From Sporosarcina globispora (lineage in GTDB: Bacteria; Bacillota; Bacilli; Bacillales; Cytobacillaceae): a stretch of 64,000 nucleotides of DNA. Shown in pieces: positions 17,051 to 24,865 of the stretch. The stretch lies in the NCBI RefSeq assembly GCF_001274725.1, contig NZ_LGUF01000007.1, positions 2,775,710-2,839,709 on the forward strand, read 5' to 3'. Position 1 is the stretch's first letter, and every line of letters starts with the position of its first letter. The notes beneath the pieces are model-generated. The model was given only the letters and a program-made list of their open reading frames with translations, was not told the origin of the DNA and did no database searches. A program made the position numbers and the translations under genes.

Positions 17051-17901
17051 ATACGGCCTATAACTTTGCTTTTTTTGACGAAGGATCGAAGCGGGAGATT
17101 AGAAGAGCCACATTAAAAGCGATTGCGATCCCGGGTTATCAGGTTCCGTTTGCCTCGAGGGAAATGCCGATCGGAAGAGGCTGGGGGACAGGCGGCCTGC
17201 AGCTGACACTTTCGCTCATTGGGAAAGAAGATGTATTGAAGGTAATCGATCAGGGATCAGATGAATCTGTCAATGCAGTCAGCATTAAAAAGCTTGTATC
17301 AGATACAACCGGTGTTCAAATAACTGATCATACGTCTCGAGCAACCATCATCCAATCACGGCACAGAATTCCTGAGGTTCCGCTGAACAAGGATCAAATC
17401 CTTGTTTTGCAGGTACCGCTTCCCGAACCGCTCCGTTATTTTGAACCGAGTGAGCATGAAACGAAAAAGCTTCATGCAGAAAAAGAATACAGCGGTGCCT
17501 GGCTAATGCTTTTTGAACAGATTATGAAATACGGAAGCATGACAACAGGTGCAGATCATCCGGTCATGGTACACGATCGGTATGTAATGGCACCGAGCCC
17601 GATCCCGCGCTTCGATAATTCGAAAATGAATGAAAACGAAGCACTTATATTATTGGGCGCAGGACGCGAAAAGAAGATTTATGCAGTTCCGCCATTTACG
17701 AAAATCGTCTCCCTGGATTTTGAAGATTATCCGTTTGAAGGGGAGAGCTTTGATGGGAAATGCTGCAGATTGTGCGGGTCAGAGGGAGTGTTCCTTGACG
17801 AACTGATCGATGAGGCAACAGGAGAGACGTATTACCAATGCAATGATACCAGCTATTGCTGTGAAATATTGAACGAAGTCGAAAAGGCAGGAGTGAATTA
17901 A
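17047..17901 (+). CDS. phnJ: C-P lyase radical SAM subunit PhnJ
   Basis: The 284-residue protein ends with the cluster-binding set CRLC, then 21 residues, then Cys in YQCND, and a further Cys pair in SYCCE, the same CX2CX21C spacing as in Escherichia coli PhnJ. The body has the PhnJ segments GWGTGGLQLTLSLIG and MVHDRYVMAPSPIPRFDNS. It cleaves the carbon-phosphorus bond by a glycyl/thiyl radical mechanism, releasing an alkane and 5-phosphoribosyl 1,2-cyclic phosphate. Its position between phnI and phnK is standard. Confidence 0.96.
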   Translation: MNTAYNFAFFDEGSKREIRRATLKAIAIPGYQVPFASREMPIGRGWGTGGLQLTLSLIGKEDVLKVIDQGSDESVNAVSIKKLVSDTTGVQITDHTSRATIIQSRHRIPEVPLNKDQILVLQVPLPEPLRYFEPSEHETKKLHAEKEYSGAWLMLFEQIMKYGSMTTGADHPVMVHDRYVMAPSPIPRFDNSKMNENEALILLGAGREKKIYAVPPFTKIVSLDFEDYPFEGESFDGKCCRLCGSEGVFLDELIDEATGETYYQCNDTSYCCEILNEVEKAGVN

Positions 17902-18747
17902 ATGACTGAATTTGAGGTTCCGGTCTTATCTATTAAAAACCTAAACAAGCAATTCGGTCCTGGCTGCGACCATTGCAGGAATCCTGAACCGATGGCCCTT
18001 ATCAAAAATTACTGCAGTGTGTGCGGAACGGTCTATGCATGCAGGGATGTGTCCTTCGATGTCTATCCGGGAGAGGTGCTTGGAATTGTAGGGGAAAGCG
18101 GAAGCGGCAAGTCCACCTTGATGCAGTGCCTGTACTTTGACCAGGAAACGACCTCAGGGGAAGGGTATATTTCATCCTACCAAAATGGGCTGAAGAATCT
18201 TTTTGAGGAGTCTTCCCAGCAAAAACGGTATATCCGCAATCATTTAATGGGGAAAGTCTATCAAAACCCTCTATTGGGATTGAAAATCGACTTTTCTTCG
18301 ATCGGAAATATTGCTGAGAAATTGATTGCAGCAGGCAGCAGGAATGTGGGAATGATGGAAGCGAGGGGATCAGAGCTTCTCAGCAAGGTGAATATTCCTG
18401 TCCATCGACGTAAAGAAGCACCAAAGAATTTTTCAGGCGGCATGCAGCAGCGTGTGCAAATTGCCAAGGCCCTTTCTAATCAGCCGCCGATTCTGCTGTT
18501 GGATGAGGTCACGACGGGATTGGATCTATCCGTACAGGCAAGTGTTTTGGACTTAATTAAGAGTCTGCAGCGGGAAATGAATATAAGTATCGTGCTGGTT
18601 TCGCATGATTTGGGCGTCATCCGGATGCTGGCGGACAGAACATTGGTCATGCTCGAGGGTCAGGTCATTGAACAGGGGCTGACTGATCAAATACTTGAAG
18701 ATCCTCAAGCTCCATTTACTCAAAGCTTGGTTCATTCGCTTCTTTAA
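17902..18747 (+). CDS. phnK: C-P lyase ABC-type protein PhnK with zinc-knuckle insertion
   Basis: The 281-residue protein has Walker A GESGSGKST, signature FSGGMQQRVQIAKAL, Walker B ILLLDEVTTGLD and switch His in LVSHDLGV. It binds the C-P lyase core and is not a transporter subunit. Compared with E. coli PhnK there is an insertion of about 25 residues before Walker A containing CDHC, 12 residues, CSVC, then Cys after five more residues, which looks like a zinc-binding knuckle. Such insertions occur in other non-enteric PhnK proteins as far as I recall. The ATG directly abuts the phnJ stop. Confidence 0.93.
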   Translation: MTEFEVPVLSIKNLNKQFGPGCDHCRNPEPMALIKNYCSVCGTVYACRDVSFDVYPGEVLGIVGESGSGKSTLMQCLYFDQETTSGEGYISSYQNGLKNLFEESSQQKRYIRNHLMGKVYQNPLLGLKIDFSSIGNIAEKLIAAGSRNVGMMEARGSELLSKVNIPVHRRKEAPKNFSGGMQQRVQIAKALSNQPPILLLDEVTTGLDLSVQASVLDLIKSLQREMNISIVLVSHDLGVIRMLADRTLVMLEGQVIEQGLTDQILEDPQAPFTQSLVHSLL

Positions 18748-18791
18748 GGCTAATCGGAAAATAGTTCATTTCAAATTAGGGGGGAAGCACA

Positions 18792-19970
18792 TTGTACGTC
18801 ATTACTAATGGAAAACTTATTACAGAGGATACCATTTTGCAAGGCTATGATCTTCTGATTGAGGATGATAGAATCAGCAGAATTGCTCCAAAGGGAGAAA
18901 TGAAATTTGAAGATCCCATGGAAGTGATAGATGCAGCGGGCGGCTATGTATCACCAGGATTTATCGATATTCATTCCGATTATATTGAGCATATGGCAGC
19001 GCCTAGGCCAACTTCATTAATGAACTTTCATTTAAGCCTCAGGGAAGCTGAGAAGGAGCTTATCTCCCATGGAATCACAACGATGTTCCACTCCCTTTCC
19101 CTGTATAAAGAAACCGAATATGCCTATAAGCCGATTCGGGAACCGGAAAATGTCAGAAAGCTCATTAACCTGATTGATGAGACACACAGTATGAAGCATC
19201 TTGTGCGCCATCGTTTCCATGCTCGAATGGAAATTGATAATGTTGATGAAATCGAAAACCTCAAAAGCTATATCAGCGAAAATAAGGTGCACCTTATTTC
19301 GTTTATGGACCATACTCCTGGACAGGGGCAGTATCGTCATCTGGAAATTTACCGGAACACGGTTAAAAGCTATAACAGTATGAGCGATGCCGCTATAGAC
19401 GTTTTAATCCGAAATCACCAAGAGAAGGAAAAGCTCTCTGCCCTGGATATGATGGAGATCGCAGAGCACGCACGGGCACATGGTATAGCAGTTGCTTCCC
19501 ATGATGATGACAGTTTTGAAAAACTGGAGCTGGTCACAAGCTTTGGCACGACCATCAGTGAATTTCCGATTACCCAGGAGGTAGCGTATAAGGCGAAGGA
19601 GCTTGGCATGTATACGGTGGCCGGAGCCCCAAATGTGCTGCTCGGAGGCTCCCACAGCGGAAACCTGGGTGCAGCGGACGCGATTCAAAATGATTCAATT
19701 GATATCTTGTGCAGTGATTACTATCCGGCAGCCATGCTTCATGCCATTTTTGAACTGGTAAGGAATTATGGGATGGACCTGGCAGACATGATCAGGCTTG
19801 TCACCATTAATCCTGCAAAAGCTGTGAACATGGATGAAGAAATCGGTTCGATCGAGGCAGGGAAAAAAGCGGACCTTTTGATCATTGAAGAATTGGCAGA
19901 CGATTTTCCGGTAATCACGGGCGTATTCGTTGATGGGAAGCTTATCCAAAAAACGAATTACAGAATTTAA
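18792..19970 (+). CDS. phnM: Ribose 1-methylphosphonate 5-triphosphate diphosphatase PhnM
   Basis: The 392-residue amidohydrolase-fold enzyme has the metal ligands in DIHSDYIEHM near residue 58, followed by RPTSLMNFHLSLREAE, SFMDHTPGQGQY, VASHDDDSFE and SDYYPAAMLHA. It removes pyrophosphate from the triphosphoribosyl-phosphonate made by PhnGHIL. The TTG start at 18792 follows GGGGGAAGCACA. Its order before phnL (rather than after) differs from the E. coli operon. Confidence 0.93.
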   Translation: MYVITNGKLITEDTILQGYDLLIEDDRISRIAPKGEMKFEDPMEVIDAAGGYVSPGFIDIHSDYIEHMAAPRPTSLMNFHLSLREAEKELISHGITTMFHSLSLYKETEYAYKPIREPENVRKLINLIDETHSMKHLVRHRFHARMEIDNVDEIENLKSYISENKVHLISFMDHTPGQGQYRHLEIYRNTVKSYNSMSDAAIDVLIRNHQEKEKLSALDMMEIAEHARAHGIAVASHDDDSFEKLELVTSFGTTISEFPITQEVAYKAKELGMYTVAGAPNVLLGGSHSGNLGAADAIQNDSIDILCSDYYPAAMLHAIFELVRNYGMDLADMIRLVTINPAKAVNMDEEIGSIEAGKKADLLIIEELADDFPVITGVFVDGKLIQKTNYRI

Positions 19971-19999
19971 TACTATTTTGAGGGAAAGCAGGTGGATCG

Positions 20000-20704
20000 G
20001 TGGAAAATCTATTGGAAATCAGGGATTTGTCCAAATCATTTATCCTTCATAATCTCGGAAAGAATATCCATGCAGTGAGCGGCATTGATATCAGCTTGAA
20101 GGAAGGAGACTTCATCGGGATTACCGGAAAAAGCGGGAGCGGCAAATCTACCATATTAAAATGCATTTATGGAACCTACATGCTCGGGCAAGGCAGCATT
20201 TGGTACAATTCCAAAAAATTCGGTCCGATTAATATAAGAGAAGCAACAAATAGACAAATGATTTATCTGCGCAAGCATGAAATCGGCTATGTGTCCCAAT
20301 TTCTTAATGTAATGCCAAGAACGACTGCCAGACAGCTTGTAAAGCAGGCCATCCTTGAAATGGGACGGGATCAGGAGCAGGCTGAAATAGAGACGGAAAA
20401 AATCCTTTCGCATTTCGAACTGGGCCCAGAGCTTTGGGACAGTTATCCAGCCACCTTCTCCGGCGGGGAAAAGCTCAGACTGAATATTGCCCGGGCGATG
20501 GTCAAGAAGCCGAGACTGCTTCTCCTCGATGAGCCGACAGCTAGCCTGGACTATGAATCTAAAATCAAGGTAAAAATTTTAATAGAACAATTAATACATG
20601 AAGGCACGACGATGCTCGGAATCTTCCATGATCTCGAATTTATGAACAACTTATGTGACAGGGAATATAACATGCAGAATGGCGTATTTACATTGGCGCA
20701 TTAA
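20000..20704 (+). CDS. phnL: C-P lyase ABC-type protein PhnL
   Basis: The 234-residue ATPase has Walker A GKSGSGKST, signature FSGGEKLRLNIARA, Walker B LLLLDEPTASLD and an His in GIFHDLEFM. The LolD-like compact form and NLGKNIHAVSGIDISLKEGD near the start match PhnL. With PhnGHI it promotes the first step of the pathway. The GTG start at 20000 has AGGTGGATC upstream. It ends the catalytic part of the operon; an inverted repeat follows before phnD. Confidence 0.92.
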   Translation: MENLLEIRDLSKSFILHNLGKNIHAVSGIDISLKEGDFIGITGKSGSGKSTILKCIYGTYMLGQGSIWYNSKKFGPINIREATNRQMIYLRKHEIGYVSQFLNVMPRTTARQLVKQAILEMGRDQEQAEIETEKILSHFELGPELWDSYPATFSGGEKLRLNIARAMVKKPRLLLLDEPTASLDYESKIKVKILIEQLIHEGTTMLGIFHDLEFMNNLCDREYNMQNGVFTLAH

Positions 20705-20758
20705 TTCTTTACCGATGCTTTACATTTTCTCATATAGCTTTATCGGTAGATTAATATT
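20700..20758. promoter_or_regulatory. Inverted repeat between phnL and phnD (TACCGAT...ATCGGTA)
   Basis: TACCGAT at 20710-20716 is the exact reverse complement of ATCGGTA at 20742-20748, and flanking ATTAAT(T)CT / AGATTAAT extends the arms. There is no T-tract after it. The right arm (TATCGGTAGATTAAT) resembles one monomer of the 20-bp TATCGGTCA family. It may be an operator, a processing hairpin or an isolated repeat copy. Confidence 0.5.
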
Positions 20759-20820
20759 CTTTCGCTATAGTTAGGTCGATGGTATTATAAAACTTTTCCA
20801 AATAAGAGAGGGGAAAAATC

Positions 20821-21855
20821 ATGAAGAAAATGGCGCTATTTCTGCTTTCTATTGCTATGACTGTTGTATTTGCCGGCTGTTCGTTTACTGCTAACTCTGA
20901 GAAGGACGATACGCTGACGATCGCCTGGCTTCCAAACGAATCAGGTGCTGATTTAGGCGAAGCCCGTGACGAAATTGGAAAATTAATAGAAGAGAAAACA
21001 GGAAAAAAAGTAGAACATCAAACAACGACTGACTATATTGTAGCAATTGAAGCGATTGCAAACGGCAACGCAGATATGGCATTCCTTGGTGCACAGGGAT
21101 ACATAGAAGCACATAAAAAAAATGAAAAGGTTCTTCCGCTAGTTGTTCCGAGCGGCGAGTCAGGCACTCTGGAGGATGCAGTTTATTACAGCTGGCTGGC
21201 TGTCCAAAAAGAAAATGCGGATCAATACAAAAACGGCGGGGAATTTGCCATTGACAATATCCAAGGAAAGCGATTCTCCTTTGTATCAAATAGTTCAACA
21301 TCAGGATTCAAAGTCCCATCTACAGACATTACAGATTATTTCAGCGAAAAAGAAGAGTTTAAGAGTTTGACAGCTGAGGATTTACTTGAGGGCGGAGAGG
21401 ACAAGTTCTTCAGTGAAGTATTATATGGCGGCTCTCACCAGGGTTCTGCTGTAAATCTTTTAAGCGGCAAAGCGGATATAGCGGCATTCTGTGATACTTG
21501 TGTGAACAATTATGTGGAATTGGCAGAAGGTGAAGTAAACAAGCAGGGTGCAATTTACAAAGTTAAAGATGATGCTGCTGAGCCATTGAACACGGTTGCC
21601 GGGAAAGAATTCAGCTTAATCTCAGTCACTCCTGTATTAAATGCACCATTCGTAATCAATTCAGCTACATTGAGCGAAGAAGACCAAAAACAGCTGCGTG
21701 AAATCATGACTTCTGATGAAGTGGCAAATAACGAAAAAATCTTCGTTCCTGAGGACTCCGAATTTTCCGGATTATTCAGCAAAAAGTCAGGAAATGAGCG
21801 TCTGGTTGAAGTAGAAGATGAGTGGTTCAACCCGATCCGTGAGCTTGCAAAATAA
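20821..21855 (+). CDS. phnD: Phosphonate ABC transporter substrate-binding lipoprotein PhnD
   Basis: The 344-residue protein starts with a lipoprotein signal ending VVFAGC (Cys20), so it is anchored on the outer face of the membrane. The mature part has the PhnD/phosphate-phosphite-phosphonate features IAWLPNESGADLGEARDEIGKLIEEKTG, ADMAFLGAQGYIEAH, FVSNSSTSGFKVP and GGSHQGSAVNLLSGKADIAAFCDTC. It has a good AGAGGGG site. It is the first gene of the transporter set and is separated from phnC by a hairpin that could lower downstream expression. Confidence 0.93.
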   Translation: MKKMALFLLSIAMTVVFAGCSFTANSEKDDTLTIAWLPNESGADLGEARDEIGKLIEEKTGKKVEHQTTTDYIVAIEAIANGNADMAFLGAQGYIEAHKKNEKVLPLVVPSGESGTLEDAVYYSWLAVQKENADQYKNGGEFAIDNIQGKRFSFVSNSSTSGFKVPSTDITDYFSEKEEFKSLTAEDLLEGGEDKFFSEVLYGGSHQGSAVNLLSGKADIAAFCDTCVNNYVELAEGEVNKQGAIYKVKDDAAEPLNTVAGKEFSLISVTPVLNAPFVINSATLSEEDQKQLREIMTSDEVANNEKIFVPEDSEFSGLFSKKSGNERLVEVEDEWFNPIRELAK

Positions 21856-21869
21856 AGTGAAATTTCCAT

Positions 21870-21894
21870 CAGTGGGGGGCTTAATTCCCCGCTG
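21870..21894 (+). terminator. Attenuating hairpin between phnD and phnC
   Basis: CAGTGGGG and CCCCGCTG form a stem (one G-T pair) shortly after the phnD stop, with no T-run behind it. Such hairpins commonly protect the binding-protein mRNA so that it is made in excess. Confidence 0.5.
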
Positions 21895-21985
21895 TTGGCT
21901 GCAAATCGGGATTTAATATTGTCCTTTCAGAAGTCTTACTTGCTCTTAACGCGGAAAAAAACAATTGGATAGGAGGGGTTAACTC

Positions 21986-22774
21986 ATGAAAGCACTTTTG
22001 GAAGTTAATCACCTTACAAAGCAATTTGGCAAAGATTCAAAAGCATTAACTGATGTGAGCTTCTCAGTCCAGGAAGGGGAGTTCGTTTCCATTATCGGTC
22101 CCTCAGGAGCAGGGAAATCAACTCTGCTCCGCTGCATCAACCGCATGATCGATGCTACAGGCGGAGACATTCGCTTCCAGGATTCCCAAGTAATGAACTT
22201 GAAGAAAAAGGAATTAAAGCAGGTCCGCACCAAAATCGGCATGATCTTTCAGCATTATAATCTGGTTAATCGATTATCTGTAATCGAGAACACTCTGCAC
22301 GGAAAATTGGGAACCAAATCAACATTGGCTGGTGTTCTTGGACTTTACAGCAAAGAGGAAAAGCAGCAGGCAGTCCAGATTTTGAATGTGCTTGGCCTGA
22401 ACGAAATGATTTATAAGCGTGCAGACCAATTAAGCGGCGGACAAAAGCAGCGGGTAGGGATAGCCCGTGCGCTTATCCAAAATCCGCGGATGCTTTTGTG
22501 TGACGAACCCATTGCGTCCCTGGATCCTAATTCGGCAAAAGTGATCATGGATCATTTAAAGAAGGTTTCAACAACAATGGGTATTACTGTTGTAGTGAAT
22601 CTTCATCAGGTAGATGTAGCCATCAAATATTCGGACCGGATCATCGGCATTAACAAGGGGCAGGTTGTGTATAACGGATCGGCTAAAGGCTTGACGTCAG
22701 AAGATATTCAGCGGATATATGGATCTGAAGCAGATGATTTGATCTTTGATATTGGAGGCATCCATGCAGGCTGA
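21986..22774 (+). CDS. phnC: Phosphonate ABC transporter ATPase PhnC
   Basis: The 262-residue ATPase has Walker A GPSGAGKST, Q-loop MIFQHYNLV, signature LSGGQKQRVGIARAL, Walker B LLCDEPIASLD and switch His in NLHQVDVA. The segment HYNLVNRLSVIENTLHGKLG is typical of PhnC. It energises uptake through the two PhnE proteins. GGAGGGG lies seven bases before the ATG. The end overlaps the phnE start by 11 bp. Confidence 0.94.
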   Translation: MKALLEVNHLTKQFGKDSKALTDVSFSVQEGEFVSIIGPSGAGKSTLLRCINRMIDATGGDIRFQDSQVMNLKKKELKQVRTKIGMIFQHYNLVNRLSVIENTLHGKLGTKSTLAGVLGLYSKEEKQQAVQILNVLGLNEMIYKRADQLSGGQKQRVGIARALIQNPRMLLCDEPIASLDPNSAKVIMDHLKKVSTTMGITVVVNLHQVDVAIKYSDRIIGINKGQVVYNGSAKGLTSEDIQRIYGSEADDLIFDIGGIHAG

Positions 22775-23549
22775 TATCTTTGCAAAGAAAAAGCGAAACA
22801 CACTTGCCTACCTATGCCTCCTTGGTGCAGTCACGATGCTTGCTATGGTTATTACGGAGTACAATGCAGTAAAAGGCATTGCATCTATCCCAAAAGCTGT
22901 TCAATGGGGAATGGCAAACTTTTATCCAACCGCAGAATCGTTAGAAAAGCTTCCGGTTATTCTTGAAAAGATGCAGGAAACACTCCTGGTTTCAATTGCG
23001 GCCACGACAGCAGCTGCTGTATTTGCCCTATTATTTGCCATTTTCGGTTCCAATACAACAAGGATCAATAGGTTTTTCGGAGCTGTCACAAGAGGAATTG
23101 CCACTGTCTTTCGAAACATTGATGTTGCGGCATGGGCGCTGATATTGCTGTTTTCATTCGGGCAAAGCTCGTTAACTGGGTACTTTGCTTTGTTCTTTGG
23201 TTCATTTGGTTTTTTAACAAGGGCCTTTACTGAAACAATTGATGAAGTGAGCGGCGGATCTGTGGAAGCGTTGAAAGCGACAGGCGCTGGCTACTTTTCC
23301 ATCATCTTTCAATCGGTGATTCCATCTAGCATTCCGCAAATAATCAGCTGGATTTTGTTCATGATCGAAACGAATATCCGCAGTGCCACATTGATCGGAT
23401 TGCTGACTGGTTCAGGAATAGGCTTTACGTTCAACTTATACTATAAAAGCCTGGCTTATGACACTGCAAGTTTGGTCGTTATTGTCATTATAGCCGCTAT
23501 TCTTTTGATCGAATTTGCATCCAATTATGTAAGGAAGGTGATTTTGTAA
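22764..23549 (+). CDS. phnE: Phosphonate ABC transporter permease PhnE (first copy)
   Basis: The 261-residue membrane protein has about six helices and the ATPase-coupling loop VEALKATGAGYFSIIFQSVIP around residues 170-190. The ATG at 22764 is chosen over an in-frame TTG at 22746 because TTGGAGG ends five bases before it and the longer form adds only part of the binding site. It overlaps phnC by 11 bases and shares a base with the second phnE (TAATG). Two different PhnE proteins probably form a heterodimeric channel. Confidence 0.92.
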   Translation: MQADIFAKKKRNTLAYLCLLGAVTMLAMVITEYNAVKGIASIPKAVQWGMANFYPTAESLEKLPVILEKMQETLLVSIAATTAAAVFALLFAIFGSNTTRINRFFGAVTRGIATVFRNIDVAAWALILLFSFGQSSLTGYFALFFGSFGFLTRAFTETIDEVSGGSVEALKATGAGYFSIIFQSVIPSSIPQIISWILFMIETNIRSATLIGLLTGSGIGFTFNLYYKSLAYDTASLVVIVIIAAILLIEFASNYVRKVIL

Positions 23550-24406
23550 TGGAGGTGAAGGAACAGCTCCGAAATGTTACAGCCCCGGCCGATCATCTGA
23601 TTGGCGGAAGAATGCCGGCTAAGCCTTTGAATAAAGCAGCTATTGTGACAAGATTAACACTCTATACCCTGGCTGTGCTGACAATCTATGCATTTTTCAG
23701 CTTTGATTACAAGGAATTGGACTTTATGGATGCGCTTCTTGGCACCTTCGCCAATCTAAAAACCATCTTCCTTGAACCCCATCTGAAGCATTTTTCCTTT
23801 GGCCATGCCCTTTATCAAGTTATGGTTACACTCGGGCTGGCTTTCCTGACTACCTTGTTCGGCGCCATAATCGCAATTCTTTTCGGATTGCTGGCCGCTG
23901 AAAATTTGTCTTCGAAAAAGACTTCAATGGTCATTAAAAGCCTGGTCGCCTTTATAAGAGCCGTGCCGACTGTCCTATGGGTGCTGATCTTTGCGGTTGC
24001 GGCCGGTCTTGGAAGCACAGCTGCGGTCATTGGAATGACCTTTCACTCTATTGGCTATTTAATCAAAGCCTATTCAGAGTCTTTTGAAGAAATGGACAGG
24101 GGCGTGATTGAAGCGCTGCAGGCAAGCGGTGCCAATTGGTGGCAAATTGTCTTCCAAGCAGTTATCCCATCTTCCATCACGTATATGATTTCCTGGACAT
24201 TTCTCCGTTTTGAGATTAACTTTGCAGTTGCCGTAGCCATGGGAGCAGCAGCAGGAGCCGGCGGAATTGGATATGACATGTTCATGGCAAGCAGCTTTTA
24301 CCTGGATATGAGGGAGATCGGGGCGATTACTTATTTTATCCTGGCTGTTGCCATTATCCTTGAGATCTTTGCAGCTAAGATTAAGAGAAAGCTAAAAACA
24401 GCTTAA
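23549..24406 (+). CDS. phnE: Phosphonate ABC transporter permease PhnE (second copy)
   Basis: The 285-residue membrane protein has six or more helices, the PhnE hallmark FIRAVPTVLWVLIFAVAAGLG and coupling loop IEALQASGANWWQIVFQAVIPSS. It differs clearly from the first PhnE, so this is an old paralogue pair as in many Firmicute phn loci. The N-terminal 35 residues are polar and cytosolic. It ends the phn operon and is followed by a terminator. Confidence 0.92.
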   Translation: MEVKEQLRNVTAPADHLIGGRMPAKPLNKAAIVTRLTLYTLAVLTIYAFFSFDYKELDFMDALLGTFANLKTIFLEPHLKHFSFGHALYQVMVTLGLAFLTTLFGAIIAILFGLLAAENLSSKKTSMVIKSLVAFIRAVPTVLWVLIFAVAAGLGSTAAVIGMTFHSIGYLIKAYSESFEEMDRGVIEALQASGANWWQIVFQAVIPSSITYMISWTFLRFEINFAVAVAMGAAAGAGGIGYDMFMASSFYLDMREIGAITYFILAVAIILEIFAAKIKRKLKTA

Positions 24407-24422
24407 TGAATAGGCAATAAAT

Positions 24423-24456
24423 TAGATCAGGTGATGATATTCCTGGTCTTTTATTT
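24423..24456 (+). terminator. Terminator of the phn operon
   Basis: AGATCAGG pairs with CCTGGTCT (one wobble pair) and is followed by TTTATTTTGG, 17 bases after the last phnE stop. Confidence 0.75.
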
Positions 24457-24645
24457 TGGCTTTGCTAAGTAAATGATGCTGATTTTGGCCTCTAATGTTC
24501 TGTGAATCAATGAGGATAAGACAGACCTCTGCGAATAATGACATGATTTGCTCCTTTAAATAATTAAAAATTAGTACTAATAAAAAAATATAAAATCTTC
24601 AGAATTTAATCTTGAAATTATTAATCTATGCATCTATAATGAATT

Positions 24646-24745
24646 TAATTATTTTCATCAGTGGAGAAAATAATATGTAAAAAAACAAAATAAACCATTT
24701 ATACATATTTTTTTTACATATTTATTAACATGATGAAAATAATTA
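24646..24745. promoter_or_regulatory. Nested perfect inverted repeats upstream of the peptide-type ABC operon
   Basis: The 459 bases between the phn operon and the next binding protein contain no gene. TAATTATTTTCATCA (24646-24660) is the exact reverse complement of TGATGAAAATAATTA (24731-24745), and inside it ATATGTAAAAAAA (24673-24685) is the exact reverse complement of TTTTTTTACATAT (24709-24721). The whole 100-bp region could form a cruciform or hold two pairs of half-sites for a regulator of the downstream operon. Confidence 0.7.
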
Positions 24746-24865
24746 TCTGTGAGATTTAAATTTACTGCAAATTTTGCCAATTCAAAATCAGCAGTTTTTA
24801 AATCTCTAAGATTAATAGCTTCTTAGAAAAGCAATTAAAACAAAAATGTTGGAGGGGGAAAGCAA

